DNA of 64,000 nt. Origin: Branchiostoma floridae. Taxonomy: Eukaryota > Chordata > Leptocardii > Amphioxiformes > Branchiostomatidae. The DNA lies in the NCBI RefSeq assembly GCF_000003815.2, contig NC_049982.1, forward strand, positions 673,815 to 737,814, written 5' to 3'. The position numbers were made by a program, and so were the translations under genes. Under the pieces are notes generated by a model that did no database searches, had not been told where the DNA came from, and saw only the letters and a list, made by a program, of their open reading frames with translations. Below, in pieces: positions 46,101 to 59,100 of this stretch; position 1 is the first letter of the stretch; every line of letters starts with the position of its first letter.

Positions 46101-47173
46101 TAGCTAGAACCCTGAATTCTAACTTATTCATACTCTGCTGCAGCTCTATAGATGTAATGACTTTGCATTTGCTGTATTCCAGGCCGCCCAAAAAGCCCGC
46201 ACCGCTCTGCAGACACACGTCTCGGAAGATTCTGACTCGGATGGAGGAGACCCAATCGAGCGGCAGAAGTCTTCTTCCATCCTCAAGGCATCGGCAGACA
46301 GCACAGGTATAAATCATATCTTGAAATAATTAAACTGTAATATCCATCACAGAAATTGGACTCGCCCAAATTTTTGACTATTAGTTAATAGCACCAGTCT
46401 TTGTCAAGGAATGTGTACAATTCAGTGCTGCCGTGGCGTCAAGAATGACTTCTAGCAACACACATGAACTTTCAACTTAATAAATGATATCTATTTATTA
46501 TATGTTTACTTTAGAAGGAAATTTTTGAAATTCAACCCTCCGAGTCTGAAATGGCATTTTCTGCATTTTTGAGAAGAATTCAATGTACAATATGGAGACT
46601 GTCTGTAGCAATGATTTACTGATCATTATTTTCGGGTACCTCCGAGCGTGTGTGTGTGGGGGGGGAGTCGTCCGATGGGCATGTTTGTGTTGTTTGGATG
46701 TCTAATGTTGTATAGCCAATACCGCAGGCGCTACAGAGGCGAAACTTGAAGGTGCTGGGCTGCCGGGGAGAGGGAGACAGGTCACCAGGAAGAGAAGAGG
46801 TAAACCTCATCTTTTTACAGTGCAAAGTTGTACTCTTTATCCTTTTTGTTATTCATTCATTCAACATTGTTAGAATTACACCCGCGGTACCGAAAATGTT
46901 TGCGGTGGTTTTAAGTTCGCAGTGAAGTGGGCACCGCGAAAACCGTGAACATTAGACTACCGCAAAAATTTCTGCATTTGCAGTAAATGCATCTCTCTTT
47001 GTCTAACAAAGCAGCCACATGTTTCTCTGTCTGTCTGTCTGTCTGTGTAACAAAGCAGTGTCATGTTTCTCTGTCTAGCGAAGCGGCGCCACTCGGAAGT
47101 TGATGAAGATGAAGACGATGACCCAGAGTGGAATCCGACCCAGGAGAAGGCTCCGACCAATCGCCTGGACATG
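41777..47173 (+). CDS. Exons 1-7, acidic/basic disordered N-terminal half
   Basis: Exons 41777-41850 to 47079-47173. MPKKRKR at the start, then SEPSLQEEMTTEYLSILESM, a Lys/Glu-rich exon, and a 470-nt exon with PPKKKSPFENAFLSFIDERD, poly-Ser/Gly and SFFESVDLEEEEDTIDLRP. Later exons contain HVSEDSDSDGGDP, RQVTRKRRG and EDEDDDPEWNPTQ. The pattern suits a chromatin-associated regulator, without a recognised fold. The exon 7 donor is tandemly repeated. Confidence 0.78.
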
Positions 47174-50100
47174 GTGAGTCGCTGACAACAACAAAAAAGT
47201 GCACGTCATTGTAGCAGGCTTGTTTAAATCCATAGATTTAAAATAATCCCAGGCTCCGACCAATCGCCTGGACATGGTGAGTCGCTGACAACAACAAAAG
47301 GTGCAAGTCATTGTAGCAGGCTTGTTTAAATCCATAAATTTAAAAGAATCCCAGGCTCCGACCAATCGCCTGATGTGATGAGTTTATGACAACGGAAAAA
47401 GCGAAAGTCATTGTAGCAGGCTCATTTAACTTTTAAGTCCTTGATGATTGAAAGAATCCTGGAACACGGAACACACCCGGACATACAGTCCCTGGCGGCA
47501 CCTGGGCAATTACTGTCGTATTGAGGTCTCCTGAGTGGCGCCGAATGGCAGCTCGCTCCAGACACTTGCGACAGTTGTATTGAGGTCACCTGAGTGGCGC
47601 CGAATGGCAGCTCGCTCCAGACCCTTGCGATTTAGCCCCACCTATTGTAAGCTCCTTACAATTCAGCCCCTGGCTGCAAAGACAAAGTAGTCGTCTCCCC
47701 CAATAACACTTTGGTACAGTCCACGGTGTTTATTCTTCTCTCTCGGTCTTCAATACAGTCACACATGCAACCTCCTTCTCCCGGGTTGCTTCCAGACCAG
47801 GGTTGTAGCCAGCATCCGTCCTTTTGTCCTTTGACGGAATTTTGCAGCTGGGGACGGAAAAAAATTTTGCCCATTCCGTTCTCTGTGACAGACAAAAATC
47901 AGAATATAAAGATATGAATTAAACCAAGCTGAATCTACCAGGATAATTTGCCCCCTAAAACGAAGTTAATAGCATTTCAGAGGATCTAGATTTCAAAAAT
48001 TACTTGCAGAGCATACCCCCCAGACCCCCCTAGGATCGTCATGCCTTCTACAGGATTTCCATTCAAAATCCAGGGGACGAAAAAAAACTTCAGGCTGGCT
48101 AGATCACTGTTTCAGACAGACTGACCCTGTCCTCAGTCCCCCTCCTCCCCCTCCCCCTGACCTACTTCCTCCTAGCACAAGGGATGATCCATTATACACC
48201 TTGGGGAAGGAAGGACCATGTTGCTGCATTTTTCCATAAACTAACTACTCACTATTCTAAGCTTACAACAGTCATCTTAAACCAGTTTACCTCACCAAGA
48301 GCTGATCTTCCACTGGTCGTGACAAAGAATATACAGTAGAATCCAGTTAATTGCACAACGGTTTAATGCACACTTCTGTTAACTGCACGGAATCCCAAAA
48401 TCCCAAACCGGTGCGGTCCAGATAACTTTGCATTATTGCACCAGCCGGATAATTGCACGATATTCACTGGCAAATAGGCTGTGTAATTAAGCGGCTTCTA
48501 CTGTATATATGTGCAGTGTTTGCTGTTTCATTGTACCGGGGAAATTCCCCTAACTCTTCTCAACTAGCACAATGAATGCTGGACCTTCCTAATGTCCCAT
48601 CCTAAAGACTACAACCCTTTCCAGTAGTGCGCATGTCAGTTGACTGCCAACAGTCGGGATTCAAACTCCCAACCCCATGGCCTTCTCCCAGTACATTGAG
48701 AGTACACACCGTTTCGACGTACTCTCCTAGAAACTCCTCCAGCAACTCTCAAGCACAAGGAACCAAGAGTTAAATACCAAGAGAGACTATTGACTCAAAA
48801 GCGAACCATGTGTTACTCAGCACCAAGAGACCACGTCTAGCGAAATAATAGACGTTAAACGAGGACAACAACAACAACAACAAACCATGGTCCAGAAGGT
48901 GTTAGCCTGGTTACGAAACCCCAGCCCGATCTCAAGTATCTATCGTGCAAGGGTCTGGACGGATGGCATAGGCAGCCTTCTCAATTTTGCCCCTTATAGT
49001 GGGCAAAATTCCCCTCCAATAGAACAGCAGCAGGATCAGCAGGAGGTACTACACCCCTGCCATGATTGGTTAAAGACCCCCAGCTGTATTTTTTGAATCC
49101 ATAACAGTGACCACTAAGTACCTGATTCGCTACTGTTCGCCTGCTGACCAACTGTGGTGTGTTGTAGCTGGCTACCTGTGGTGTGAGTGGTCATTAATCA
49201 TAGGTTCTCCCCCCTCTGATCAATTGCCTTCGAGAACATTTCTACAGCCATCCAGCCAGGCCAGACCCCAACACAAAAGATATTTTTGAGGTTGGGGTAT
49301 GGTATCCAGGCTAAGAAGGTGTAGACTTCACTACATGCACTGGCAAGGCAACAGCATAAGATCACTCGGTGGTTTTAGTCAGTGGTTATTTATTTACTGT
49401 AAATCCTGATTTTTTTCAATGTACTGTTATGTTAACGGTTTTCACGGTGACAACTATAACGTGAACTTATCATTACTGATAACAAATAAATCACAGACTT
49501 TTTTTATGAGCACTTGCCCCAACAGTGAATATTTAGTTCCGAGAACAAATAAAATTTTCTCAGACCGTGAAAGTTTGGTGCCGAGAAGACAAAGTGAATT
49601 ACAGTATTTATTTATAGCAAAGGACCAGGCATTATGACACCTCTGGCGGGTCATTAACCCTTAATTAACAATAATTTCAAACATCTATGTGATTCTTTTA
49701 CTTTCAGATACATTTACAAATATTTGTTTCATTTTGCCAATGATAGAGTTGGGTTATTGCCCCATAAAAGTGGACCCTATTGTCTGCCATGAGCTGTCTG
49801 CCGCTATATTTTCACCTTTGTGCTCGGCCATTGATTAATGACACCCAACCATACTTTGAAAGGATGTGTGAATTGCTTTCTTCCCAGTCCACTGATTCAT
49901 GTACAAAATGTTACAAAAAATGGTAGAAAATGGTCAAATGCAGGTACCATTCGTTAGAAACTATTGAAAATATCTTACTAGTATTTGACATCATGACTAT
50001 TTCTCAAGTTTTCTCAACTGGGGAAATATTTTAGAAAGTCAAAATAACGTTCTAAATCAGGGCTCTAGCCAGCGTCCGTTTTTCCGTCAATTGACGGAAA

Positions 50101-53100
50101 TTTGCTGCGTGTGACGGAAAAAATTTCAAACCAATTCGTCAACCTTGACGGTCAAAAATCCTTGGTGGAAGCTACAGGCGGCTAAATGGGAAAGCCGTCC
50201 GCAGCCGTAAAAGCCACACACTGTTTGTTTTGCTATTGTTATGATTGTTGACTTAGTGTGTCGGTGCCCTTTCGCATACGATAATCTCATTAAAAACCCG
50301 TTTTTCAAGGTCTCAGTTCAGTCTCTCTAAGTCCTGGAATAGTGTTTTCGCGACAATGGGAATTGGCTGACGGAAACAAATTTCGAGCTGGCTCGAGCCC
50401 TTTTCTAAATGTTTCCAAGGTATCAAGTCTTTTAGACATATAGATAAATAATGACAATGACAAACCTTGCAGTGACTCAGAATGGATTCTAGCTTCTAAT
50501 TTAAAAACATTTTTGATGTTGCATTGTTGACTTTCCAGCCAATTTACCTCTAGAGGAATCCACGCATGAACGAATAACAATGAAAGACTGACTGATTAAT
50601 GATTGACTGTGAATCGGCAAGTGAACGGTACTATGTACAAGAACGAATGAATGAGTGTATGAATGAATGTACAACTGAATGAATTTCTCCATAACAATGA
50701 GTGAATGGCAAGGAACAAGTCACAGTGAATGAACAAAGAAACTGATAAAAGTATTTTCTCCCAGCTGCCTATCCTTTTGACAGTACAAGTTTGATGGAAG
50801 GTTAATACATATACATATATCTAATAGTATATAACCTCCTTGATACGGGCCTTTCATTTGACATCATCCCTGCCATATTGGATTACAGTTTACACCTGTA
50901 AAGCACGCAATGGCTTTCAAGGACAATTGCCATCCAAAATGGACCCTTGGGGATTAGAATTATAATTACTATGGTGTCAATAAAAAGCCTGTGTATTTAT
51001 ACTACTAGTAACAGAATAAACAAGGAGGTTATATGGAGGAGGATATAACCCCCTTGGAATAAAGAAAAAGCTTACAAACATATGTTCTCTGTGTCCATAC
51101 ATTTGTTCACTATAGATAGTTATATGCCCTGTCAATAGTCATTTTGGAATACTAGACTAGTTGTATTTTTGGGGGTTATTCATTGCAGAAAAATTTGGAG
51201 ACTCTAAACTGTCAGGAGAGAAAGCAGTTTCTGTTTATGCAAGGATGTTATATTTCTATTACATAACGTCCTTGGTTTTATTCATAAGAAGCTTATACAG
51301 TGTCCTTGGTTTATGCAGGGCTCGAAATACCACCTGCATATGCAGGTTAGTGCAGGTAAAATTGAAGCTGTGCAGGTATTTCTTGGGTCTACCTGCACCT
51401 AACCTGCACTTGTTCATGTATTAGGTTTTATACATGAATGTCATATGATGTAGGTGTATGTGGATTGTTCTTAGCTGCATTGACTGTTAGCACCTATGAA
51501 GTATTAAAGAAAAAAAATAGCAATGGTTCCCGAACAATTTTAGTATTATCCAGACTTTCTAAATTCAGAGTGGTGCAGGTAAAATTTGTCTGGTGCAGAT
51601 AATTTTCAATGTTACCTGCACCAGTGCAGGTATGCAGAAAAAAAGTATTTCAAGCCCTGTTTATGTAACCATCTCAAGCAAGTGATATATTAACCCTCAA
51701 ACCACCGTAGCTTTTTTGTGACGTAGATTACCGTATGGGGTCAAAACTGACCCCAAAACGTTTTGTACAAATACAGTTTTTTGTGTGACTCTTTTTGTGA
51801 TTTGTATATATGTATAGTTTCATTAATCTACGCGGGACAATTTGACATGATTAGGTGAGAATACGTCTACCTTATTATCATAATTTATGCAAAAGATCAT
51901 GAGGACCACATTTTGCAGCAAAGCTATACAGACCGGTAAGGAGGTTTTTGATGCCTGTACCAACTTCAATGCTGTATAGCGCCTGAATGGCTTATACTAG
52001 GGCCACCAAACTTGGTAACTTTTAAGAAAATGTTGACAGCAAACTTTTTCAGTGAACAACGTATGTTCATCATTTTTCATGTTGCCATGGCAACGGAATT
52101 CTGACATACATATTTATTACGAAATTTTCTAATTTTGTATTAAACATTTAAGTTTTAAGGTTTTCTTGGCAAATAACAGTTGTGTATCACATCTTATGAA
52201 ATTCAACGTAAATTTCATGACTCAATATTCATAATTTATGCTTATTTGATGACGTCATTAGTCAAAATCCAAGATGGCGGCCGATATTACCTAGATGACG
52301 TCATAATGTCGTCATATAATATGACAATGGCATAAAAGTTAATATAATAATTTTGGCTTACATGTACATCATTCTCTGAAAATTTGGTGATCCTACCATA
52401 AGTAGTTTAGGTGTGGGTCGCAAAAGTTTGTTTAAAAAAATGCTGGGGTCAGTTTTGACCCCACTGGACCATGCATAAACTTTCTAGGATAACTTAATCA
52501 ACAATAAGCCAATCTCGGTAAAAATTTAAGATAAGTTATAGGACACATATACAAACAAACTCCTGAAAGGAAATTTGTTTTCGACCAGAAATGACATAAT
52601 GGCACACATTGATATACGCCTGGGGTCAGTTTTGACCCCATACGGTGGTTTGAGGGTTAAATGTTGGGTATCAATATACCAAGGAGCTTTAAAGCTCCTT
52701 GAATATGCCATGTACATGTAGCTACAGTTTTCACTTGTAGTAGTACAGCAAGGAGGTTCTTTTATTCAACCTCCTTGAATTTATAGGAAGGCGATATTGA
52801 GCTAGCTTGTTTGTTTGTTCTAGGGTTTCTCTTGTGTTTTGTTTTTCTATTTGTATTAACAACACTCTTCAAACACTGAAACATGATAACGCATGTACTT
52901 GTAATCTATGTTTGACAAAGATAACATGGCACTTACGAATGGCCAACAAGAACTGTGCAAGCATAGTGTACACCAAGGAGGTTATATTCTGAATATAACC
53001 TCCTTGTGTACACAAACTCATGACTTGTACCAGACAGGCATCAAACCTGTGTACAGTAGACAGCCCCCATTCTCTTGCATTATCATATCCAGTGTCCGTA

Positions 53101-56100
53101 TTTAGTCAAGTCCAATATTCCAATTGTTTCAGTGGTATACCGTAAAACTAACATTTTCTATACAGTGGTTTGTTAAATATATGAGTTTTTTGTCTAATTG
53201 AGCCGATTTGGCGTGATTTTTCTGTAGTGTTTTGGATCAGGCACCTCTTAAAATCCGCCGGACGGCCCGAGTTCTCACACCCCATACCATCTGGAAGTTG
53301 TTCCCGTGACGAGAAATTCTCCGCGCTAAAGTATAAAATTTCCTTTTGGCGCGACTTCTATATGTCTGTACCAAGTCTTAGAAGTTGTAGGAGTACATTT
53401 GTGATACGTTGAAGACTACATCGCTATAGAAAACGATCTTGCTGGGCCGATATTTGAGTTACTATACGTGTCAACAAGTGTCAACACAGAAGAACTGGTT
53501 CGGTGAGTTGAGCCGAGGCGAGGGCCTGGTTTTAATTTTCATTCGGATAGCCAAGGAGGTTGAATAAGGTTGAATATATTCCCTTATTAAACCTCCTTGG
53601 GATAGCCAACTAACTTCGTTTTAATCATAGTCAGCTACATTGTATTAAAACCAAGGAGGTTATATAGCCTCCTTGATTTAAACCAACCACTTCTAAAAAA
53701 TGACCTCCTGGCCATTTTGTGATCACTTTTTGATGGTTCTTTTGATTGTAACCTTCTGTGTACATAAATAATTTATCGTTCGTTCCCTTGAGTGGTCTTC
53801 TCACTTCTGCCATTTTTCTGCCAAGGACTTTTACTGTATACTAAACTGTACACAACCGCATATTTATTGTTTTGAAAACGACAGAAGCCTCATTAGTAAC
53901 AGTAGTATTTCTTTTTCCAGATACGTTTGGGGGAGTTTTTTGTTTACATTCATCACTAAACTGAATAGTTTAGGCCATAAAACTGCATGGTTCTGGATGT
54001 CATGCCATGTGTGCTGTTTTCTCAAACCCCTGTGTGTGTATAATTTGTATGTGTCATTTTGGATTTTGTCAAACTTTAGTGCTCTATTTGGTAGTTTTCT
54101 ATTTCTAACGATCATTGAAAAATATGTAGCAAGTGTCAACAAATTTGGAAAAAAAAGATTTTCAAAACAGCCAAATATTTACATTTTTTAATAATTGTAT
54201 ACATGAATTGTATATATGATAGATGATATATTTATACAAGGTTGTTGCCCCTTGTACACTGCATATTAGACCAGTTTGTTGTTGTTTGAGTGATTTTTTT
54301 TGTGGTGTTTACAGTTTTACACCCACTAGGAAAAAAAATGCTTCCCGACTGACCCAAGAAAAAACCACCAACCCTTACCCAAGGAGGTTACCCTAGCCTT
54401 TTTTGGGGTGGGCAGTCATATAGTTTCCAGTTAGAATTTTTATGCAGCCTGCTTCCTATCCAAATTTTAAAAAATGAGAACAATGGAAGATAAATAAATG
54501 TATCCACAAATTTGTAAACATAAGGCACAACATTAAAGTTTGACATTGAAGTGTCCCCATGTACAGTATTTCAGTTTTATCACAACCTGTGGAAGATTAA
54601 CTCCAAATTGGTCAGAGAGGACTCTTCTATTTTTAGCCTGTGCATGTTTCATACCCTCACTCACAACCAGGAATAGAGATGTGTACTATTATACTTATTT
54701 TTAGGTAAAGGTACAAGGTTTAGGTACAAGTCCAGACTTGTCCCTGTGCCTAAACAATTATGGTCAATTATCTGTCAGTAAGGATGTAGTATGCCGCAGT
54801 CTTTTTAAAGCTATACTACGTAATATTTGGACAATAGAAAAAGTAGATTGTCCTGACATTTCTTTACATAGTAAGCTAAATCTACCCTTTAGCATTGAAC
54901 ACCAAGGATCAGTGAGAGAAGTTACAACATCAGTGCATCATACAAACATGTCTACAAACTGTGATCTTCCTACATAGACCTCCATGCTTCCTAGGGATAC
55001 ACGCCCACATCTGGCTTATCACATTCTTGTGTGCTTGACTGCACAGTGGGGTGTCTGATGACAGTTTTACCATAATTTTTGTAAAATGTAATCTTTGCAA
55101 GATTTCTTGCAGTTTTGAAGGGAATATAACCTCAGCTTATTGATACCCTACAAAATAGACTAAGTGCATGATTATATCCTATTCTGAAGTGAAAAAAATT
55201 GAGTGTTTTCAAAGAAGAAGATCTTGATTGTTCTCCCATGAGTCACCCTGGAGTGTGATGAACTCATGACCCTAACCCCTAGGTAAATTGGCCTCTTTGG
55301 ATGAGACTTAAAGCAAATTGTAGTCTCCAAACAAGTTCATTAATTTTTCTATTATTTGTACTTTCCAGTCGGCCAGAAACAGCAGTGGAAACTCTGCGCG
55401 TGCTGTGTCATCTAGCGACGACGAGATATCGGACGACGCTGACATGCGACGCGGCCCAGGCAGACCACCCGCCAATGCAACGGTAAGGAAACTTCGTTTG
55501 TTTGTTTGTTTATTTAGATCTCCATTAGAATGTACAACTGTTTGTAACTTCTATTCTTCCTGGAGTCCTAACAAAATTCAAATACATAACATATTTGTAA
55601 GTGAGAATCAAGTATAACGTAATAAAAACAATAAAGTAAACTGAGGTCTGTGTCAAATGATACTTTATCAAACGTCCATTAGCTAACACACTGTAGAGTG
55701 CTTGAAATACTGTAAATGCAGAAATGTTCGCGGTGGATTAATGTTCGCTGTTTTCGCGGTGACCATTTCACCGCAAACTTAAAACCACCGCGAACATTTT
55801 CTATTATGATATTAGACTGCAGTCTATGGTGTTACCGCAAACTTAAATCCACCGCGAAAATTCGTTTTTCCCGCTACCGCGAAATAAAATCCCTGTGAAC
55901 TTAAATGCATTTACAGTATCCTCTTGTACAGTTGCATATGCAACCACATTTTGCTTGGCACAGCTTTTTTTAAAACCCAGGTAGCGCAGTGTGCATCCTA
56001 AAATTTAACAACTGGAAGGAACACTGCTTTTCTCCCACCTACGTGCACAAGCTTATGTATTTATTCCTTGATAAGATAAAACATATATTATAAGTGGTTG

Positions 56101-59100
56101 CATGTAGCTGGAAGAAAAGATAATGGATAAGTAGCTGATTTGAAAAAAAAGTGATAATTTGGAAGTGGGGCAACCTGAAATGTTGATTGTGCAACCTGGC
56201 TTTGACTCAGGTTGCCGCCTGAGCAACCTGGCTGCAAAAAGTATGTCGAGCACTGCATACAGGATTTGTAAGCAGCTCATCTTCCTTGACACAAAACATA
56301 CAAACATAATGAAAAAGACGTACAAACTACATACAAATGTATATCTAGTATTACCACTCTACATCTAATTAAGTTGACTGACTTATCACATTGAAAAGCT
56401 CCTGCCAAAACTTAGATTAATTTGATTGTAATGCAATAAATAAAATAAATAAATAAAATGCTACAAGGCAAACAGTTCCATAAATAGATATGGACCTGTA
56501 TGTGAAAGTCACATTAGTTTTTGCTTTCAATAAGTTGTGTTTTTGCTGGCATGACATGTCTTGTACCTGTGCTGATGTTTTTGTAGGGAACTGTTGGTTG
56601 TTGTGAGGTAACTAAGGACCCCCCAGAATTGAGACATGTGTTCACTGGTCGCCTTTCTTTAACAGGCCAGAAACACCGGCGCCGCCAACAATGACAAGAA
56701 GCGTCCGATGCAGCCCCCAAAGGTGGTCATCTACCCCAACAAGGTGGTGAAGACGGCAGCGTCATCCTCGGCTTCCGGATCCAGATACACCACAATCACT
56801 CCAAATTCCAGGTATGTGAAACATAAAGCTTTATGTGGGGTTGGGGTGGCATGATGGTTCTGGAGGTCCTGGGTTCGAATTCCCTGACGTGCCACCAGGG
56901 CTGTAGCCAGCCTGAAATCATTTTCAGTCCCTTGATTTTGAATGGGAATCCTATTGAGCACCGAAGGCATGGCGTGACGTTGCGTGTCATTTCTAGGGGG
57001 TCTGGGTCCCAGAAAATTTTAAAATCAAGACCCTCTGAAACACTATTTCCTGCATTTTGAGGTGCAAATTTTGATTGTAGACTAAACTGTTCAATGGCAT
57101 CTGTTTTGGTGAAGAAGAACACATGGGTTTTAGATTTTTTATATCTTTACATATTAACTTTTGTCTGTCCCAGGGGACGGAATGGGGAAAACTTTTTTCA
57201 GTCCCCAGCTGCAAAATTCCTTCAAAGGACTGAAGGACAGGTGCTGGCTACAACCCTGCGTGCCACCAACGTTGTGCCCTAATGGGAAAGGCACTTGGGC
57301 ACATGCCAGGCCTCACTTCACTCAGGTGTAAATGAGCACCTAGTTTCAGCCAGATAGGACGTTAGAACTTAGATGGTAAAAAACCAAGTAGGATGGCTTT
57401 TTTTTACTCGCACATAATACTATAGGGTGAGCTTAGTGGTATAGTGTTGTGTGCGAGTAGCTTGACAAAAGGCTACAGGGAAAACATTCTGCATATTCAT
57501 GAAAATGTTACCTTTCTTGTTTTCAAAATTTCCTTAGTGTGCTGCTAGTTTTTGCTTGGTATATGCTATTGAATGAAGTGTAAAGCAAAGATCCCGTCGT
57601 GTATGAGGAGAGGCACACCCCAAACATGTAAAAGAACCGATCACACTTATCCAAACCTGGAAAGCAGTGCTTAGCCACAGAGAGAGTAACAGAAATAGAT
57701 GAATAGATGAATAAATAAAGACTAAGGGTTCTTGTCTTTTCTGGCTGTTCCACTTCCCATGTACTGCATGTGAAGTTACCCAATGTAATTCGTCCAGACC
57801 TACCAGTATATGTTATCCCTCCATGTGCAATAGTACTCGACTGTACAAACACTAGTCTTAGTAGTTGACAAATGTACTATTGTTCTTGTTGTTTTTAATT
57901 AAAAAAAAGGGTTCTTCTGGGTTTGAGTAGACTGGTGAAGCTGTTGCCAACTGAAATTCTTAATATGTATTTTTAAGTATTTGTTGATTTGGTCCAGGTG
58001 CTTGATCAAATGAGTAATCCTTCTGTCGGGAGTTGGTGATTCACTTCAAATCACCCGGATGGAGGCCTGGCAAACCTCTGTCTCGTATCAGCCACATGGT
58101 GATTTACATCATTCACCCGGACGGGTGTGTGACTCCGTAAGGGGCGGTATAACCCGTCGTGTGCGAACATGTGCGAACATGTACAGGGTTAGCCCTTGAC
58201 AATAGCCTATGGCTAGTTGGGCAGCCCTGGCTGTTTGTAAACAGCTGAACAAATTAATAAATAAATAAAAATGAGTAATCTTTTCAAATTTCTCCTCCCC
58301 TGCGGAACAGTGGCCCGGCGCCCACGAGCAGTAACGTTGTGAGCAGCTCTGTCGGCTCCTCCAATGAGATGATGTCTGACGAACCCCTGATCATCTCTGA
58401 TGCCGAGAGTGAGAGTGAGGAGGATAGCAGGATGAACTACCTCAGGGTGAGCTCTAAGCGTTCAGGCTTTTAGCTTGGATTTTATTATAGGGAGTCCAAA
58501 TTTCTTGGTGGGTTGCAGTAAGTGACTAATGTAGGGGGGTCCGGGGGTCCATCCACCTTCTATGGTGCAGAGTTTTAGAGAATCTTAAGTGCATTCTAAT
58601 CTAAGGTATCATAAGGAAAAAGGAAGGACCCCTACTATTGTTGATAAGTAAAAATGCTGCTTCACTATGGCTTGCTTTTCTAGCCCAGTCACCCGAACTC
58701 TCTCTCCATGATAATGTTGTAAGATAATAATATCATCATCAGTCAGTCAGTCATCATCAGTCAATCTTAGATTTCCATAGTAGTTGTAGTAGTAATTTTT
58801 TTTTCAACATGTTACAATGTTTTTTTTGTTTTTTTTTTACTACAGGAGGAGTTTGTGGTGAATACAGAGACTCTGAATGACGTAAGTCTGTCTTATTAAA
58901 GTTAGCTTTCTTCAAACGTTTTAACACGCACTGAATTTTTGGTCATAGCTTTGACAAAGAATTGGCAAGAAACTCTCACAGGCTCTTGATTTTCTTTAGA
59001 TATATATTGATACATTAGAAGCTGCATAATTGCACGCCCCATTTGCCAGCATATTTCATGCAATTATCCGGTAGGTGCAACAAGCTGGAATGCACTGTTT

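Larger units (their letters stand above)
47174..55368. other. 8.2-kb intron 7 filled with mobile elements
   Basis: No exon is needed for phase here. It contains hAT-like MITEs (47,798-48,109; 50,058-50,402), pogo-type MITE (48,334-48,503), CAGGGCTCGAAAT MITE (51,316-51,659), a piggyBac-like element (51,694-52,656) and six micro-palindromes between 51,021 and 53,675. An unrecognised exon remains possible. Confidence 0.6.
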
